Assembly (NCBI GenBank): GCA_965220665.1
Contig: CBDCQQ010000005.1
Span: forward strand, 1,922,001-1,986,000
Reading direction: 5' to 3'
From: JAJDZL01 sp965220665
Lineage (GTDB): Bacteria; Pseudomonadota; Gammaproteobacteria; Arenicellales; JAJDZL01
Length of the DNA stretch: 64,000 nt
Below the pieces are notes generated by a model. That model did no database searches and had not been told where the DNA came from. It saw nothing but the letters and a program-made list of their open reading frames with translations. Every line of letters starts with the position of its first letter. The first letter of the stretch is position 1. The position numbers were made by a program, and so were the translations under genes. Shown here piece after piece: positions 43,689 to 51,508 of this stretch.

Positions 43689-45033
43689 TCAGTCCATTAC
43701 GGTGAATTGCCCCATCATTCCGGCATCCTCATGTTCCAGAATATGGCAGTGGAACATATAGGGGAATTCATTTGTAGCTGTGTGATTAAAGCGCATCAAT
43801 ATCTCGGTTGGTTCTTCGGTAACAACTACAGTATCTTTCCACCCTCTATCTTCTTCGGCAGGTGATTGTCCATTCTGTGTGAGTATCTGAAACGATACTC
43901 CATGAACATGAAAGGGATGGGGCATCATTTCAGCCGTAATCGTCCAGAGTTCCAGATTACCTCTTTTGACGTGTTCATTGATCACATTCATGTCCATAGG
44001 CTGGAGATTAATGCTGAGCATATTCTGTTCGTTGATCGGCCCATTATCATCGGCCATATCCATATCCAAGTTAAACGTTCGTTTTACCGCGGCTTGTTTA
44101 TCACCCTGGCTGTAGTAATTTATGTCGTTTAGTTTGTTGGGAAGGGTGCCTTGAGCTGGGAGTGTCGCATCGGTTCGCAGTTCCAATACACGCTGAACAG
44201 GATTTTCTTGGGGAAGTAATGCACTGAAAAACTCTCCAAACTCGATCAAATTCTCTGCTGCCTCCAAGTCAATGCCCGCTGGATCAGATGGTAGGAATTC
44301 TGCCATCAAGCTCAGTGAAGTATGACTGGATAAATCAATCATAATCTCATTGCGCTCACCAGGCGACATGGTGAGTTCTTCAATGGCAACTGGCTGATTC
44401 AAAAAACCACCTTCTGTGGCGATTTTGTAAAAGGGCTCATCATTAGCAAAAAAGAAGCGATAAAACCGCGCATTCGAGCCATTGAGCAATCGTAGACGTA
44501 CCCAACCTGCTGGCACAGTGTGATATGCATTGATGGTTCCATTGACCACCAATGTCTCTTCCCTTAACCCATCCATAATCTGATCATTTGTCACTGCAAA
44601 GGGTTGCATTTCCCCAGCGACGAAAGAGCGGTCCTGAACCACTAGTGGAATGTCATCAATTCCATATTCCTTGGGCAACGGCAGGGATTGTGAATTTTCA
44701 TCTTCGATCAGATATAGGCCTGCCAATCCAGCATGGACATGCTCAGCGGTTTTTCCCATCAAGTGGGGGTGATACCAACTCGTGCCTGCCTCCTGCACTA
44801 TTGGCAAGTTGACAACTTTGGTTTCGCCAGGAAGGATCTTACCCTGCGGTCCGCCATCAACTCCTCCTTCTACGTGCAAACCATGCCCGTGAACGGTTGT
44901 CGATTCATCAATATCATTTCTAAAGCTAATGCGCGTGGATTCACCTTCATACAGGCGAATGGTAGGCCCGAGATAAGACTGGCTAAAACCCTTTGTGGCA
45001 CTTTTTACGCCAGAAAAAAACTCATGCTCACTA
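43689..45033 (-). pseudogene. Multicopper oxidase, C-terminal part (gene split by an IS630-family element)
   Basis: Downstream portion of a three-domain multicopper oxidase. It carries the type 2/3 copper motifs TTVHGHGLHVEGG and SWYHPHLMGKTAEHVHAGLA, then HPFHVHGVSFQI and the type 1/trinuclear motif MFHCHILEHEDAGMMGQF, all intact. Conserved sequence (SATKGFSQSYLGPTIRLYEG) is readable upstream of the first ATG at 44879 up to the IS border at 45033, which shows that the ATG is internal. The N-terminal part lies beyond the element at 46231-46432. Joining the two with one TA gives 514 residues in frame. Copper-dependent oxidation of metal ions or organics in the periplasm is the family role; the split gene should be inactive. 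Confidence 0.88.
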
Positions 45034-46230
45034 GTGTGGTGTCCTAAATAATCTTTTAATTAAATATTGGTAGCAAGAGCGTTTCGGCCTCTCGCTACTT
45101 TATCGGTGATCTGCTTTACAGACTTCGTCCAGACCAACGGTCTGGGATTCTCATTGTAGGTGTCCAAGTAGTTTTTCAGGCACTCTTCCAAATGCGCAAC
45201 TGAGGTGAACACCCCGCGACGGATCTGCTTTTCCGTCAGCTTCGAAAAAAACCGCTCAACCAAATTCAACCAAGAAGAACTCGTCGGTATGAAGTGCAGA
45301 TAAACCCGCTTTTTCCTGTCAATCCATTGCAACACATCTTTGTGCTTATGAGTGCTGTAATTGTCCAGGATGATATGAATCTCAAGCCCCTTGTCGACTG
45401 TCTTTTCCACCGCCTTGAAAAACTTCAACACCTCCTGATGGCGATGCCGGCGATAGCATTGCCCGATCACTTCCCCCGATGCGATGTTCAGTGCCGCAAA
45501 CAACGACGTCGTTCCATGACGCTTGTAATCATGGGTCACGGTGCCGCAACGCCCCTTTTTCAGTGGCAGTCCCGGCTGCGTCCTATCCAGCGCCTGAATC
45601 GAGCTTTTCCCGTCAAAACTGAACACCACCGCATTGTCCGGCGGATCCAGATACAAACCCACCACATCCACCAGCTTGTGTTCAAACTGTGGATCGTTGC
45701 TGAGCTTGAACGTCTTGATCAAATGCGGCTTCAAGCCATTGGCAAGCCACACCCGGTTGACAAAACTGTGAGTGGTCCCCATGGCTCTTGCCATGGAGCG
45801 GCAGGACCAGTGCGTCGCATCAGAAGGAGTGCTCTGGGTGGTCGCAGCAATGATCCTGGTGCGCAATTCATCCTGCGCCTGGGTGTTTTTTCCGCCATGA
45901 TTGCCGCCCCGAGGACGTTCTTTCCTGATGCCCTCCATCCTTTCCTCGGCAAATCGATTGCGCCACTGACTGACGGTGGGTTGGGATAGTCCCAGCTCAG
46001 CAGCAATCTGTTTGTTGGTTTTCCCCTCCGATGACAAAAGCACAATACGAACGCGCTGATGAAATCCGACTGAAATACTGCGCGACGAGCAAAGACGCTT
46101 TAATTCCCTGCACTCTTGTTCCGATAGTTCGATGACTGACGCGACACGCATACATCCGCCTCCAAGTTGGTGTATGCTAATTGTACTACAGATGATGCTT
46201 ATAATTAATGTTATATTTAGGACACTACAC
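45034..46230 (-). mobile_element. IS630-family insertion sequence
   Basis: The element is 1197 bases long, flanked by TA (45032-45033 and 46231-46232), the target duplicated by this family. The terminal inverted repeats are GTGTGGTGTCCTAAATAA on the left and GTGTAGTGTCCTAAATATAA on the right (read inward). It contains one intact transposase gene and is inserted in the multicopper oxidase gene in the same orientation. Borders are defined by the repeats and by restoration of the oxidase reading frame. Confidence 0.9.
45060..46151 (-). CDS. IS630-family transposase
   Basis: A 363-residue DDE transposase of normal length. The N-terminal helix-turn-helix is NKQIAAELGLSQPTVSQWRN at about residues 57-76. 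The catalytic triad lies in VFSFDGKSSIQ (D), HIILDNYSTHK (D) and SSSWLNLVERFFS (E). The start is ATG at 46151 and the frame is uninterrupted, so the element may be active. It fills nearly all of the 1197-base element. Confidence 0.93.
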   Translation of the reverse strand: MRVASVIELSEQECRELKRLCSSRSISVGFHQRVRIVLLSSEGKTNKQIAAELGLSQPTVSQWRNRFAEERMEGIRKERPRGGNHGGKNTQAQDELRTRIIAATTQSTPSDATHWSCRSMARAMGTTHSFVNRVWLANGLKPHLIKTFKLSNDPQFEHKLVDVVGLYLDPPDNAVVFSFDGKSSIQALDRTQPGLPLKKGRCGTVTHDYKRHGTTSLFAALNIASGEVIGQCYRRHRHQEVLKFFKAVEKTVDKGLEIHIILDNYSTHKHKDVLQWIDRKKRVYLHFIPTSSSWLNLVERFFSKLTEKQIRRGVFTSVAHLEECLKNYLDTYNENPRPLVWTKSVKQITDKVARGRNALATNI

Positions 46231-46432
46231 TAGCTTGTATGACGAGTTCGATATTGTTACCGGATTTAAGGCTGTCAATCAAATGTGGAATCACGAGTGG
46301 ATTTTCTTGTGAGTAAGTTTTTGTGCTGTCCTGATTGCTCAAGATGATGTATCCAGTTACAGAAACAGAAACCACCACGACAACAAAGGTCACGACGCTC
46401 ACCATTAGAACTTTATTTATCTGTATTGTCAT
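46231..46432 (-). pseudogene. Multicopper oxidase, N-terminal part (gene split by an IS630-family element)
   Basis: The first 67 codons of the oxidase: a membrane-spanning signal/anchor (KVLMVSVVTFVVVVVSVSV), then ENPLVIPHLIDSLKSGNNIE-LVIQA, the typical pre-domain-1 sequence of this family. The reading frame breaks at the TA target site. Codon 68 is completed (AGT, Ser) by the base before the element plus the first bases after it on the far side. The ATG at 46432 starts the gene. An anchor of this kind implies a periplasm-facing enzyme. Confidence 0.85.
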
Positions 46433-46454
46433 GATGCTCCTTTCCTATAGAAGT

Positions 46455-46578
46455 GAGTTTTGCCCGAAATTAGTGCTTGAATGGAGGGCGTCACTAAGCG
46501 GTTATTTGGCCGGACTTATTGTATGTCACCTCGACTCCGTCTTTGAATTTCACTCCCTCTATCACCTTGTTTAAGGAC
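46455..46578 (-). mobile_element. Remnant of an IS256-family element (terminal repeat and transposase C-terminus)
   Basis: On the minus strand the sequence encodes LNKVIEGVKFKDGVEVTYN followed by KSGQITA and a stop. This matches the end of the transposase at 63327-64000 (LGKVIEGVKFKNGVELNYN...). The end GAGTTTTGCCCGAAATTAGTGC at 46455 matches GAGTTATGCCCAAAAGTAGTGC at 63289, the element's terminal repeat. Only about 125 bases remain, so most of the element has been deleted. It lies between the oxidase gene and the GC-rich catabolic cluster. Confidence 0.8.
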
Positions 46579-46584
46579 ATTTGG

Positions 46585-46616
46585 TTGACACAATGAGGGG
46601 TTTCCATAGATATAAT
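46585..46616 (+). promoter_or_regulatory. Candidate promoter before the hydroxyacid dehydrogenase cluster
   Basis: TTGACA (46585-46590) and TATAAT (46611-46616) are both consensus, but the spacing is 20 bases, longer than the preferred 16-18. They lie just beside the IS256-family remnant, so the pair may be a hybrid formed when the remnant arose. The distance to the ATG at 46785 is about 165 bases. Confidence 0.3.
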
Positions 46617-46784
46617 TTTCTATGTAGTAGCGCAATCCAATGAACCCTACAGCGCAAGTCCTTCACTATGAATCCTTGGAATTTCGTTTTCTGGTCGACT
46701 AACACAGAGCTAGGGAATGGTTGCAGCAGGAACTCCTCTTGTTTCGTTTTCCGAATTTGTAGAGCATAAGAAACTGGCGACCGA

Positions 46785-47969
46785 ATGCTGTCAACGAGGA
46801 ACAGATTGTTTTCGACTGAGGATGCGCGCCGATTGGCGAAACGGCGGTTGCCGCGTCTGGTGTTCGACTTCATTGAGGGTGCGGCAGGACGAGAGGTAGG
46901 AAAACAACGTAATGAAGCGCGGTTTGACGACATATGTCTGCAGCAACGTGTCATGGAGAATGTCGTATCCCGAAGCCTCGCGACAGAGATCCTAGGACAG
47001 AAGTTTGATGTTCCCTTCGGAATCGCACCCATGGGAATGTGCAATCTGGTTTGTCCGAACGCAGATCGAATCCTCGCCGAGACGGCTGCGCGACTTGCCA
47101 TGCCTGTTTGTGTTTCTTCTGCCGCGTCGAGCACCCTTGAAGACATGCGCAAGTGGGCCGGAACCCGAGCTTGGTTTCAACTGTACTACGGACAATCCGA
47201 AGAATCGTCGCTGGCCGCAGTGGAACGGGCAGGCGACGCCGGTTATGACACTTTGCTGCTGACCGTCGACGTTCCGCAGGTATCGCGACGGGTTCGTGAT
47301 TTGCGTAACGGATTCAATGTGCCCTTCAAGCTGACCCTAACATCCTTCCTCGATTTTGTGACCCATCCACGCTGGTCCCTGTCGACCCTAGTGGCGGGAA
47401 TTCCCTCTCCGAAAAATATTGGTAAAGGCGACAATTTTGTTCGGGACGCTAGCCGAGCTGGGGCGGATTGGAACTTCCTGACCAAGTTGCGAAGAACGTG
47501 GAAGGGAAACCTCATCGTCAAAGGGGTCTCCTGTGCTTGGGATGCGGTTCGTGTCCGAGATGCGGGCGCCGATGCTGTTTACGTGTCAAATCACGGTGGT
47601 CGACAACTGGACAGTGTCCCGGCGGCCATCGACCTCCTGCCGCGAGTCCGTGCAGCCGTTGGCACCAACATGCCGCTATTGTTTGACAGTGGCGTTCGCA
47701 ACGGCGAGGACGTGGTAAAGGCTCTGGCACTCGGCGCGGATTTCGTGATGCTCGGACGCCCGGTTTTGTTTGCCTTGGGAGCCAGTGGAGAAAATGGTCT
47801 GTCGACGCTTTTGGACTGTTTTGTACAGGATACCGACGTCGCAATCGCTCAGCTTGGTGTCAACTCGGTGGGGGAGCTCTGGTCAGGCGTTCTGTTCGAA
47901 CCGGACAGCGAGACGGGCGACGGGGCACCAAACCTGTCTCAGTCGCTCAAAATAGCCACCAAAAACTGA
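46785..47969 (+). CDS. FMN-dependent alpha-hydroxyacid dehydrogenase
   Basis: Oxidises a 2-hydroxy acid to a 2-oxo acid, passing electrons to a quinone or to oxygen. The 394 residues form the FMN barrel: RRLAKRRLPRLVFDFIEGAA at the N-terminus, then FGIAPMGMCNLVCPNADRIL, LLLTVDVPQVSRRVRDLRNG, the catalytic-base segment VYVSNHGGRQLDSVPA (H and R) and FDSGVRNGEDVVKALALGAD, which binds the FMN phosphate. The family includes lactate, mandelate and glycolate enzymes; the substrate loop is not diagnostic. It is clearly GC-richer than the flanks and begins a four-gene run with a ThDP enzyme, an HIUase-like protein and a DmdA-like protein. Confidence 0.9.
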   Translation: MLSTRNRLFSTEDARRLAKRRLPRLVFDFIEGAAGREVGKQRNEARFDDICLQQRVMENVVSRSLATEILGQKFDVPFGIAPMGMCNLVCPNADRILAETAARLAMPVCVSSAASSTLEDMRKWAGTRAWFQLYYGQSEESSLAAVERAGDAGYDTLLLTVDVPQVSRRVRDLRNGFNVPFKLTLTSFLDFVTHPRWSLSTLVAGIPSPKNIGKGDNFVRDASRAGADWNFLTKLRRTWKGNLIVKGVSCAWDAVRVRDAGADAVYVSNHGGRQLDSVPAAIDLLPRVRAAVGTNMPLLFDSGVRNGEDVVKALALGADFVMLGRPVLFALGASGENGLSTLLDCFVQDTDVAIAQLGVNSVGELWSGVLFEPDSETGDGAPNLSQSLKIATKN

Positions 47970-47987
47970 AGAAAGATCATTCGCAGT

Positions 47988-49718
47988 ATGAGGCAGGACA
48001 ACCGAATCCGTGGCGGTGCCTTGTTGGCCCGCGCGCTGACGGAAAAGGGGGTGGATCACGTTTTCACTTTGGCTGGCGGTTTCTGCAATCCGGCACTCGA
48101 AGGGTTCATGGAGCGTCAGATACCGGTGATCAACTGTCCGCACGAACAGGTCGCGGGACACCTAGCTGACGGGCACGCGCGGATAACCCGTAAGCCTACG
48201 GTCTGCCTCGTCGGCCCCGAGGGGTTTGCGAATGCCGTGCCCGCAATGCTTGAAGCAGGCGGAGAGCGGTCGCCGGTGATCTTTGTCACTGGCTCATCGA
48301 CGCTCAAGCGGCAGGGCGCGGGCGGTTTCAAGGAAATTGACGATGTGGCGATTGCCGCACCGCTGGTGAAGTATTCCGTTCAGGTCACTGAAGGCGAGCG
48401 CATCAGAGAATTCGTTGACCGAGCATGGCGGGCGGCGACCACCGGATATCCGGGACCGGTACATATCAGCCTGCCGGTCGACATCATGTTTTCGTCCTTC
48501 GACGTGGATGCCGGCTGCGACGAACGGCCTTGGATTCGCAGCGCACAACGTACACAGCGTGCTTGGCCCGATCCGTCCGAACTCGTTCGCCTATTCGACC
48601 TCATCCGCAAAGCTGAACGCCCGGTTGTGATCGGCGGGCATGGGGTTTGGTGGTCGGGTGCTGAGGACAAGCTGGAAACCATGGGGCACAACTTGCGTAT
48701 GCCCATATTCAATGTGCCGTATCACACCAAGCTTCTCGGCGAGGAAAGCGAGGTCTACATGGGGCTTGCCGATTTCCACCAGTATCACCCATCGAAACCC
48801 GCCATCCACGAGGCCGATGTTGTAGTGATGGTGGGTGGGCGGCTCGACAACCAGATGAACTTCGGCAATCCACCTTTTTTTCGTAAGGAAACAACGCTGA
48901 TCTGCGTGAATGGCTCGTCGGGGGAACTGGACAACAATTATGCCGCGGATGAGGTGCTGCTGTCGGACCCTGGAGCCTTTCTGGACGCACTCTCCGGTAT
49001 CGGCCGAACTTGGAAACCCTGGTTTGATCTACAGAAAGAACGCCGTGCCGCATGGGTTGCAGAGTGGGAAACGCATATAGCAGCGGAAACCGCTCGGGAC
49101 GAAGCAGCAGGCGGAAAGATACACCCCTTACAGATGGCCCTTGATGTACAGGCCGAAATGGGCGATAACGACTGGTTGGTCTTCGACGGCGGCAATACGC
49201 ATTTCTGGAGCGAGATCGCCGTGAACATGGCTGGCTGGCGCGGACAGAAACTGGGTGGGATAATGCACCCCGGCAACTATTCGCTACTGGGGGTCGGAGT
49301 TAGTTTCGGCATTGCAGCCAAAGCTACACACTCAGACAGCAACGTTGTGGTGATCTCCGGCGACGGGGCTTTTTTGTCGGGCGGTCTGTCAATCGAGGCC
49401 GCGTTTCAGGAAGGATTGCCGATCACCGTGGTCATCGACAACAACGGTGGACTCGACTGCATCAGCCAGCAGCAGGAGCGCCTTTTCACCAACGGGAAGC
49501 ACTTTGCCACCGACTTCCGCGATATCCCGTTTCATACAATGTTCGAGGGGCTGGGTGGACATGGTGAACTGGTGGAAACGCGTGCAGCGCTTCGCCCCGC
49601 GTTGCGGCGCGCTATGGCATCAGGTAAAACGGCCTGTGTGAATGTCAAGTGCCGCGGCGTGATTTCTCCAATCGTCGCGGCAACATCAGACAAACGCGAT
49701 AAAGCATCGATTGAATGA
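47988..49718 (+). CDS. Thiamine diphosphate-dependent enzyme (acetolactate synthase/oxoacid decarboxylase-like)
   Basis: A 576-residue ThDP enzyme. The catalytic glutamate is in NCPHEQVAGHLADGHARI near residue 50. The central domain is RKAERPVVIGGHGVWW. The ThDP/Mg site is VVVISGDGAFLSGGLSIEA, followed by VVIDNNGGLDCISQQQ. The enzyme resembles the large subunit of acetolactate synthase and benzoylformate-type decarboxylases, but it departs from biosynthetic acetolactate synthases around the cofactor loop and no small subunit is present. Beside a hydroxyacid dehydrogenase it probably uses the 2-oxo acid made there. Its stop overlaps the next start (ATGA). Confidence 0.85.
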   Translation: MRQDNRIRGGALLARALTEKGVDHVFTLAGGFCNPALEGFMERQIPVINCPHEQVAGHLADGHARITRKPTVCLVGPEGFANAVPAMLEAGGERSPVIFVTGSSTLKRQGAGGFKEIDDVAIAAPLVKYSVQVTEGERIREFVDRAWRAATTGYPGPVHISLPVDIMFSSFDVDAGCDERPWIRSAQRTQRAWPDPSELVRLFDLIRKAERPVVIGGHGVWWSGAEDKLETMGHNLRMPIFNVPYHTKLLGEESEVYMGLADFHQYHPSKPAIHEADVVVMVGGRLDNQMNFGNPPFFRKETTLICVNGSSGELDNNYAADEVLLSDPGAFLDALSGIGRTWKPWFDLQKERRAAWVAEWETHIAAETARDEAAGGKIHPLQMALDVQAEMGDNDWLVFDGGNTHFWSEIAVNMAGWRGQKLGGIMHPGNYSLLGVGVSFGIAAKATHSDSNVVVISGDGAFLSGGLSIEAAFQEGLPITVVIDNNGGLDCISQQQERLFTNGKHFATDFRDIPFHTMFEGLGGHGELVETRAALRPALRRAMASGKTACVNVKCRGVISPIVAATSDKRDKASIE

Positions 49719-50068
49719 TGGCGACAGTGTCTTCCCATACACTCAGTGGCGTTGATGGCAGTCACGCGGGCGGTATCGCGGTGCGGCTGATCAATCTGAC
49801 CACAGGGCAGATCGTATTTGATACAACGATGGACGACGGCGGACGACTGATGCAGGAGGTTGTCGCGCCTGACCCGGCGGCGCGCTACGAGTTGGTGTTT
49901 CAAACCGGTGCCTATTGGCAGGGCAGGGTCTCGGGGACCCACGGCGCGCGCATCATAGACGAGATTGTCGTCCGTTTCACCATGCCTGACTCGGATGGGC
50001 AATATCACATTCCATTGATCCTGTCACCTCACGGCTACTCCCTCTGGAGTTCCACCGAGCATGGCTGA
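49715..50068 (+). CDS. Transthyretin/5-hydroxyisourate hydrolase-like protein, divergent C-terminus
   Basis: A 117-residue transthyretin-fold protein. The conserved N-terminal histidine is in VSSHTLS, the arginine in DDGGRL, and the C-terminal histidine in QYHIPLILSPHGYS. True 5-hydroxyisourate hydrolases end in the tetrapeptide YRGS, which is part of the active site. Here the end reads YSLWSSTEHG. Uricase-pathway genes are absent nearby. Activity on hydroxyisourate is therefore doubtful, and a related hydrolytic step in the cluster's own pathway is possible. The ATG at 49715 overlaps the ThDP-gene stop, with a second ATG at 49718; its end overlaps the DmdA-like start by eight bases. Confidence 0.75.
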   Translation: MMATVSSHTLSGVDGSHAGGIAVRLINLTTGQIVFDTTMDDGGRLMQEVVAPDPAARYELVFQTGAYWQGRVSGTHGARIIDEIVVRFTMPDSDGQYHIPLILSPHGYSLWSSTEHG

Positions 50069-51173
50069 CGGGCTGAAGTTTTCCTGCCGATTGCGCCGCA
50101 CTCCGTACACGGCCTCTGCCGAATCTGCCGGTGTCACCAGTTTTTCCGTGGTCAACCATATGCTTCTGCCCAAGGCGTATGGCCGCCCGGTCGAAGAGGA
50201 TTACTGGCATCTTCGCGAGCACGTGCAGATCTGGGATATCGCCTGCCAGCGTCAGGTGCAGATTGCGGGTCCCGATGCCGCGAGGCTGGTTCAGTGGATG
50301 ACCCCGCGTGATGTCTCTCACGCTAAGACCGGCGATTGTCTTTATGTTCCGATTACGGATGATACGGGTGGCCTGATCAATGACCCAGTTCTGCTAAAAC
50401 TGGCAGACGACCGTTTCTGGCTGTCGGTTGCAGACTCCGATTTGCTTCTATTTGCCAAGGGGCTTGCGCTTGGGAGCAGGTTTGACGTGGTAGTTGACGA
50501 GCCGGACGTGTCGCCCTTGGCTGTGCAGGGGCCTAAAGCTGAGACTCTGCTTTGCGACCTGTTCGGCGACCATGTACGCGAGATTCGATTTTTCAAGTTC
50601 GGCTGGGTCGACTTTGCCGGTACGCGACAATTAATTGCGAGATCCGGGTATTCTCGGCAGGACGGGTTCGAAATTTATCTGAATGATGGGCGTTTAGGCG
50701 CCTCCCTCTGGGATACCATCTGGCAAGCCGGGCAACCCTATAACATTGCGCCTGGCTACCCCAATCTGATCGAGCGTATCGAGGGCGGCTTCTTGTCATA
50801 TGGAAACGAAATGACCCGTGAACACAATCCTTTCGAACTTGGATTGGGGAAGTTCTGCAACCTAAACGGAGCGGTAGACTATCTCGGTCGCGAAGCCTTG
50901 CAAACGCTGTCTGACAAAGGCGTAGCGCGCCAGATTCGCGGCATCCTTTTCGATGGTGGTCCTTGCCAAACCTGTGCCGAACCCTGGCCGGTCAATGTGG
51001 GCGACCGACAGGTCGGCCACATTACGAGTGCAATTTGGTCACCGCGTTTGAAACGGAATGTCGGCCTGTCGCTGATTGACAGGGAATTCTGGGGAGTGGG
51101 ACAGCCGGTAATCGTGCACTGCGCAGACGGCGGCACTCGTAGGGGTGAAGTTTCAGCGCTTCCCTTCGCCTAA
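50061..51173 (+). CDS. DmdA-like demethylase of the aminomethyltransferase (GcvT) family
   Basis: A 370-residue GcvT-fold protein. It reads closely like dimethylsulfoniopropionate demethylase: SVVNHMLLPKAYGRPVEEDY, HVQIWDIACQRQVQIAG, WMTPRDVSHAKTGDCLYVPI, RFWLSVADSDLLLFAKG, DVSPLAVQGPKAETLL, SGYSRQDGFEIYLND and NLIERIEGGFLSYGNEMT. In DmdA, tetrahydrofolate accepts a methyl group from DMSP. Family members that act on other methylated compounds exist, so the substrate is open. It is the last gene of the GC-rich cluster and its ATG overlaps the HIUase-like gene by eight bases, so the two are coupled. Confidence 0.82.
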   Translation: MADGLKFSCRLRRTPYTASAESAGVTSFSVVNHMLLPKAYGRPVEEDYWHLREHVQIWDIACQRQVQIAGPDAARLVQWMTPRDVSHAKTGDCLYVPITDDTGGLINDPVLLKLADDRFWLSVADSDLLLFAKGLALGSRFDVVVDEPDVSPLAVQGPKAETLLCDLFGDHVREIRFFKFGWVDFAGTRQLIARSGYSRQDGFEIYLNDGRLGASLWDTIWQAGQPYNIAPGYPNLIERIEGGFLSYGNEMTREHNPFELGLGKFCNLNGAVDYLGREALQTLSDKGVARQIRGILFDGGPCQTCAEPWPVNVGDRQVGHITSAIWSPRLKRNVGLSLIDREFWGVGQPVIVHCADGGTRRGEVSALPFA

Positions 51174-51508
51174 CGGGACTATCTGCCAGATCGGCAATGG
51201 TTGCGGCAGCATTACGGACGCGCAGGTTTATCGATGAGAAAATTTCGTGCAACTCGCAGGTGTTCCTCGTTGTTTGCTGGGAGTCAATTTGAGTGCCAGC
51301 TGCAGACAGTTATGCATCATACAAGCGTATCAGGTGTTGCCAAAACTAGCAAGTGAGTTGTGTAATTCACCAATTAACTCTGTCGGAGACGAAAGTCTGC
51401 TGCACTAGGCATCGGAACAAGGCTCCAACTAAAATGCCTCATAGACCCTTTACTACTATTGAGGGAATTTTTAGATCGGTAACCCCTTGAATAGACGCGC
51501 GATTCAGC
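51174..51508. other. 335-base gap between the DmdA-like gene and an IS element
   Basis: No gene, terminator or repeat was recognised. The composition falls from GC-rich next to the DmdA-like gene to that of the surrounding chromosome, so the end of the transferred segment probably lies within it. Confidence 0.45.

Noticed and set aside
45294..45989. 231-codon frame antisense to the IS630 transposase
   Set aside because: It has no ribosome binding site and only shadows the intact DDE transposase.
46717..46899. 60-codon frame just before the hydroxyacid dehydrogenase
   Set aside because: It overlaps the dehydrogenase N-terminus in another frame and is not protein-like beyond the overlap.
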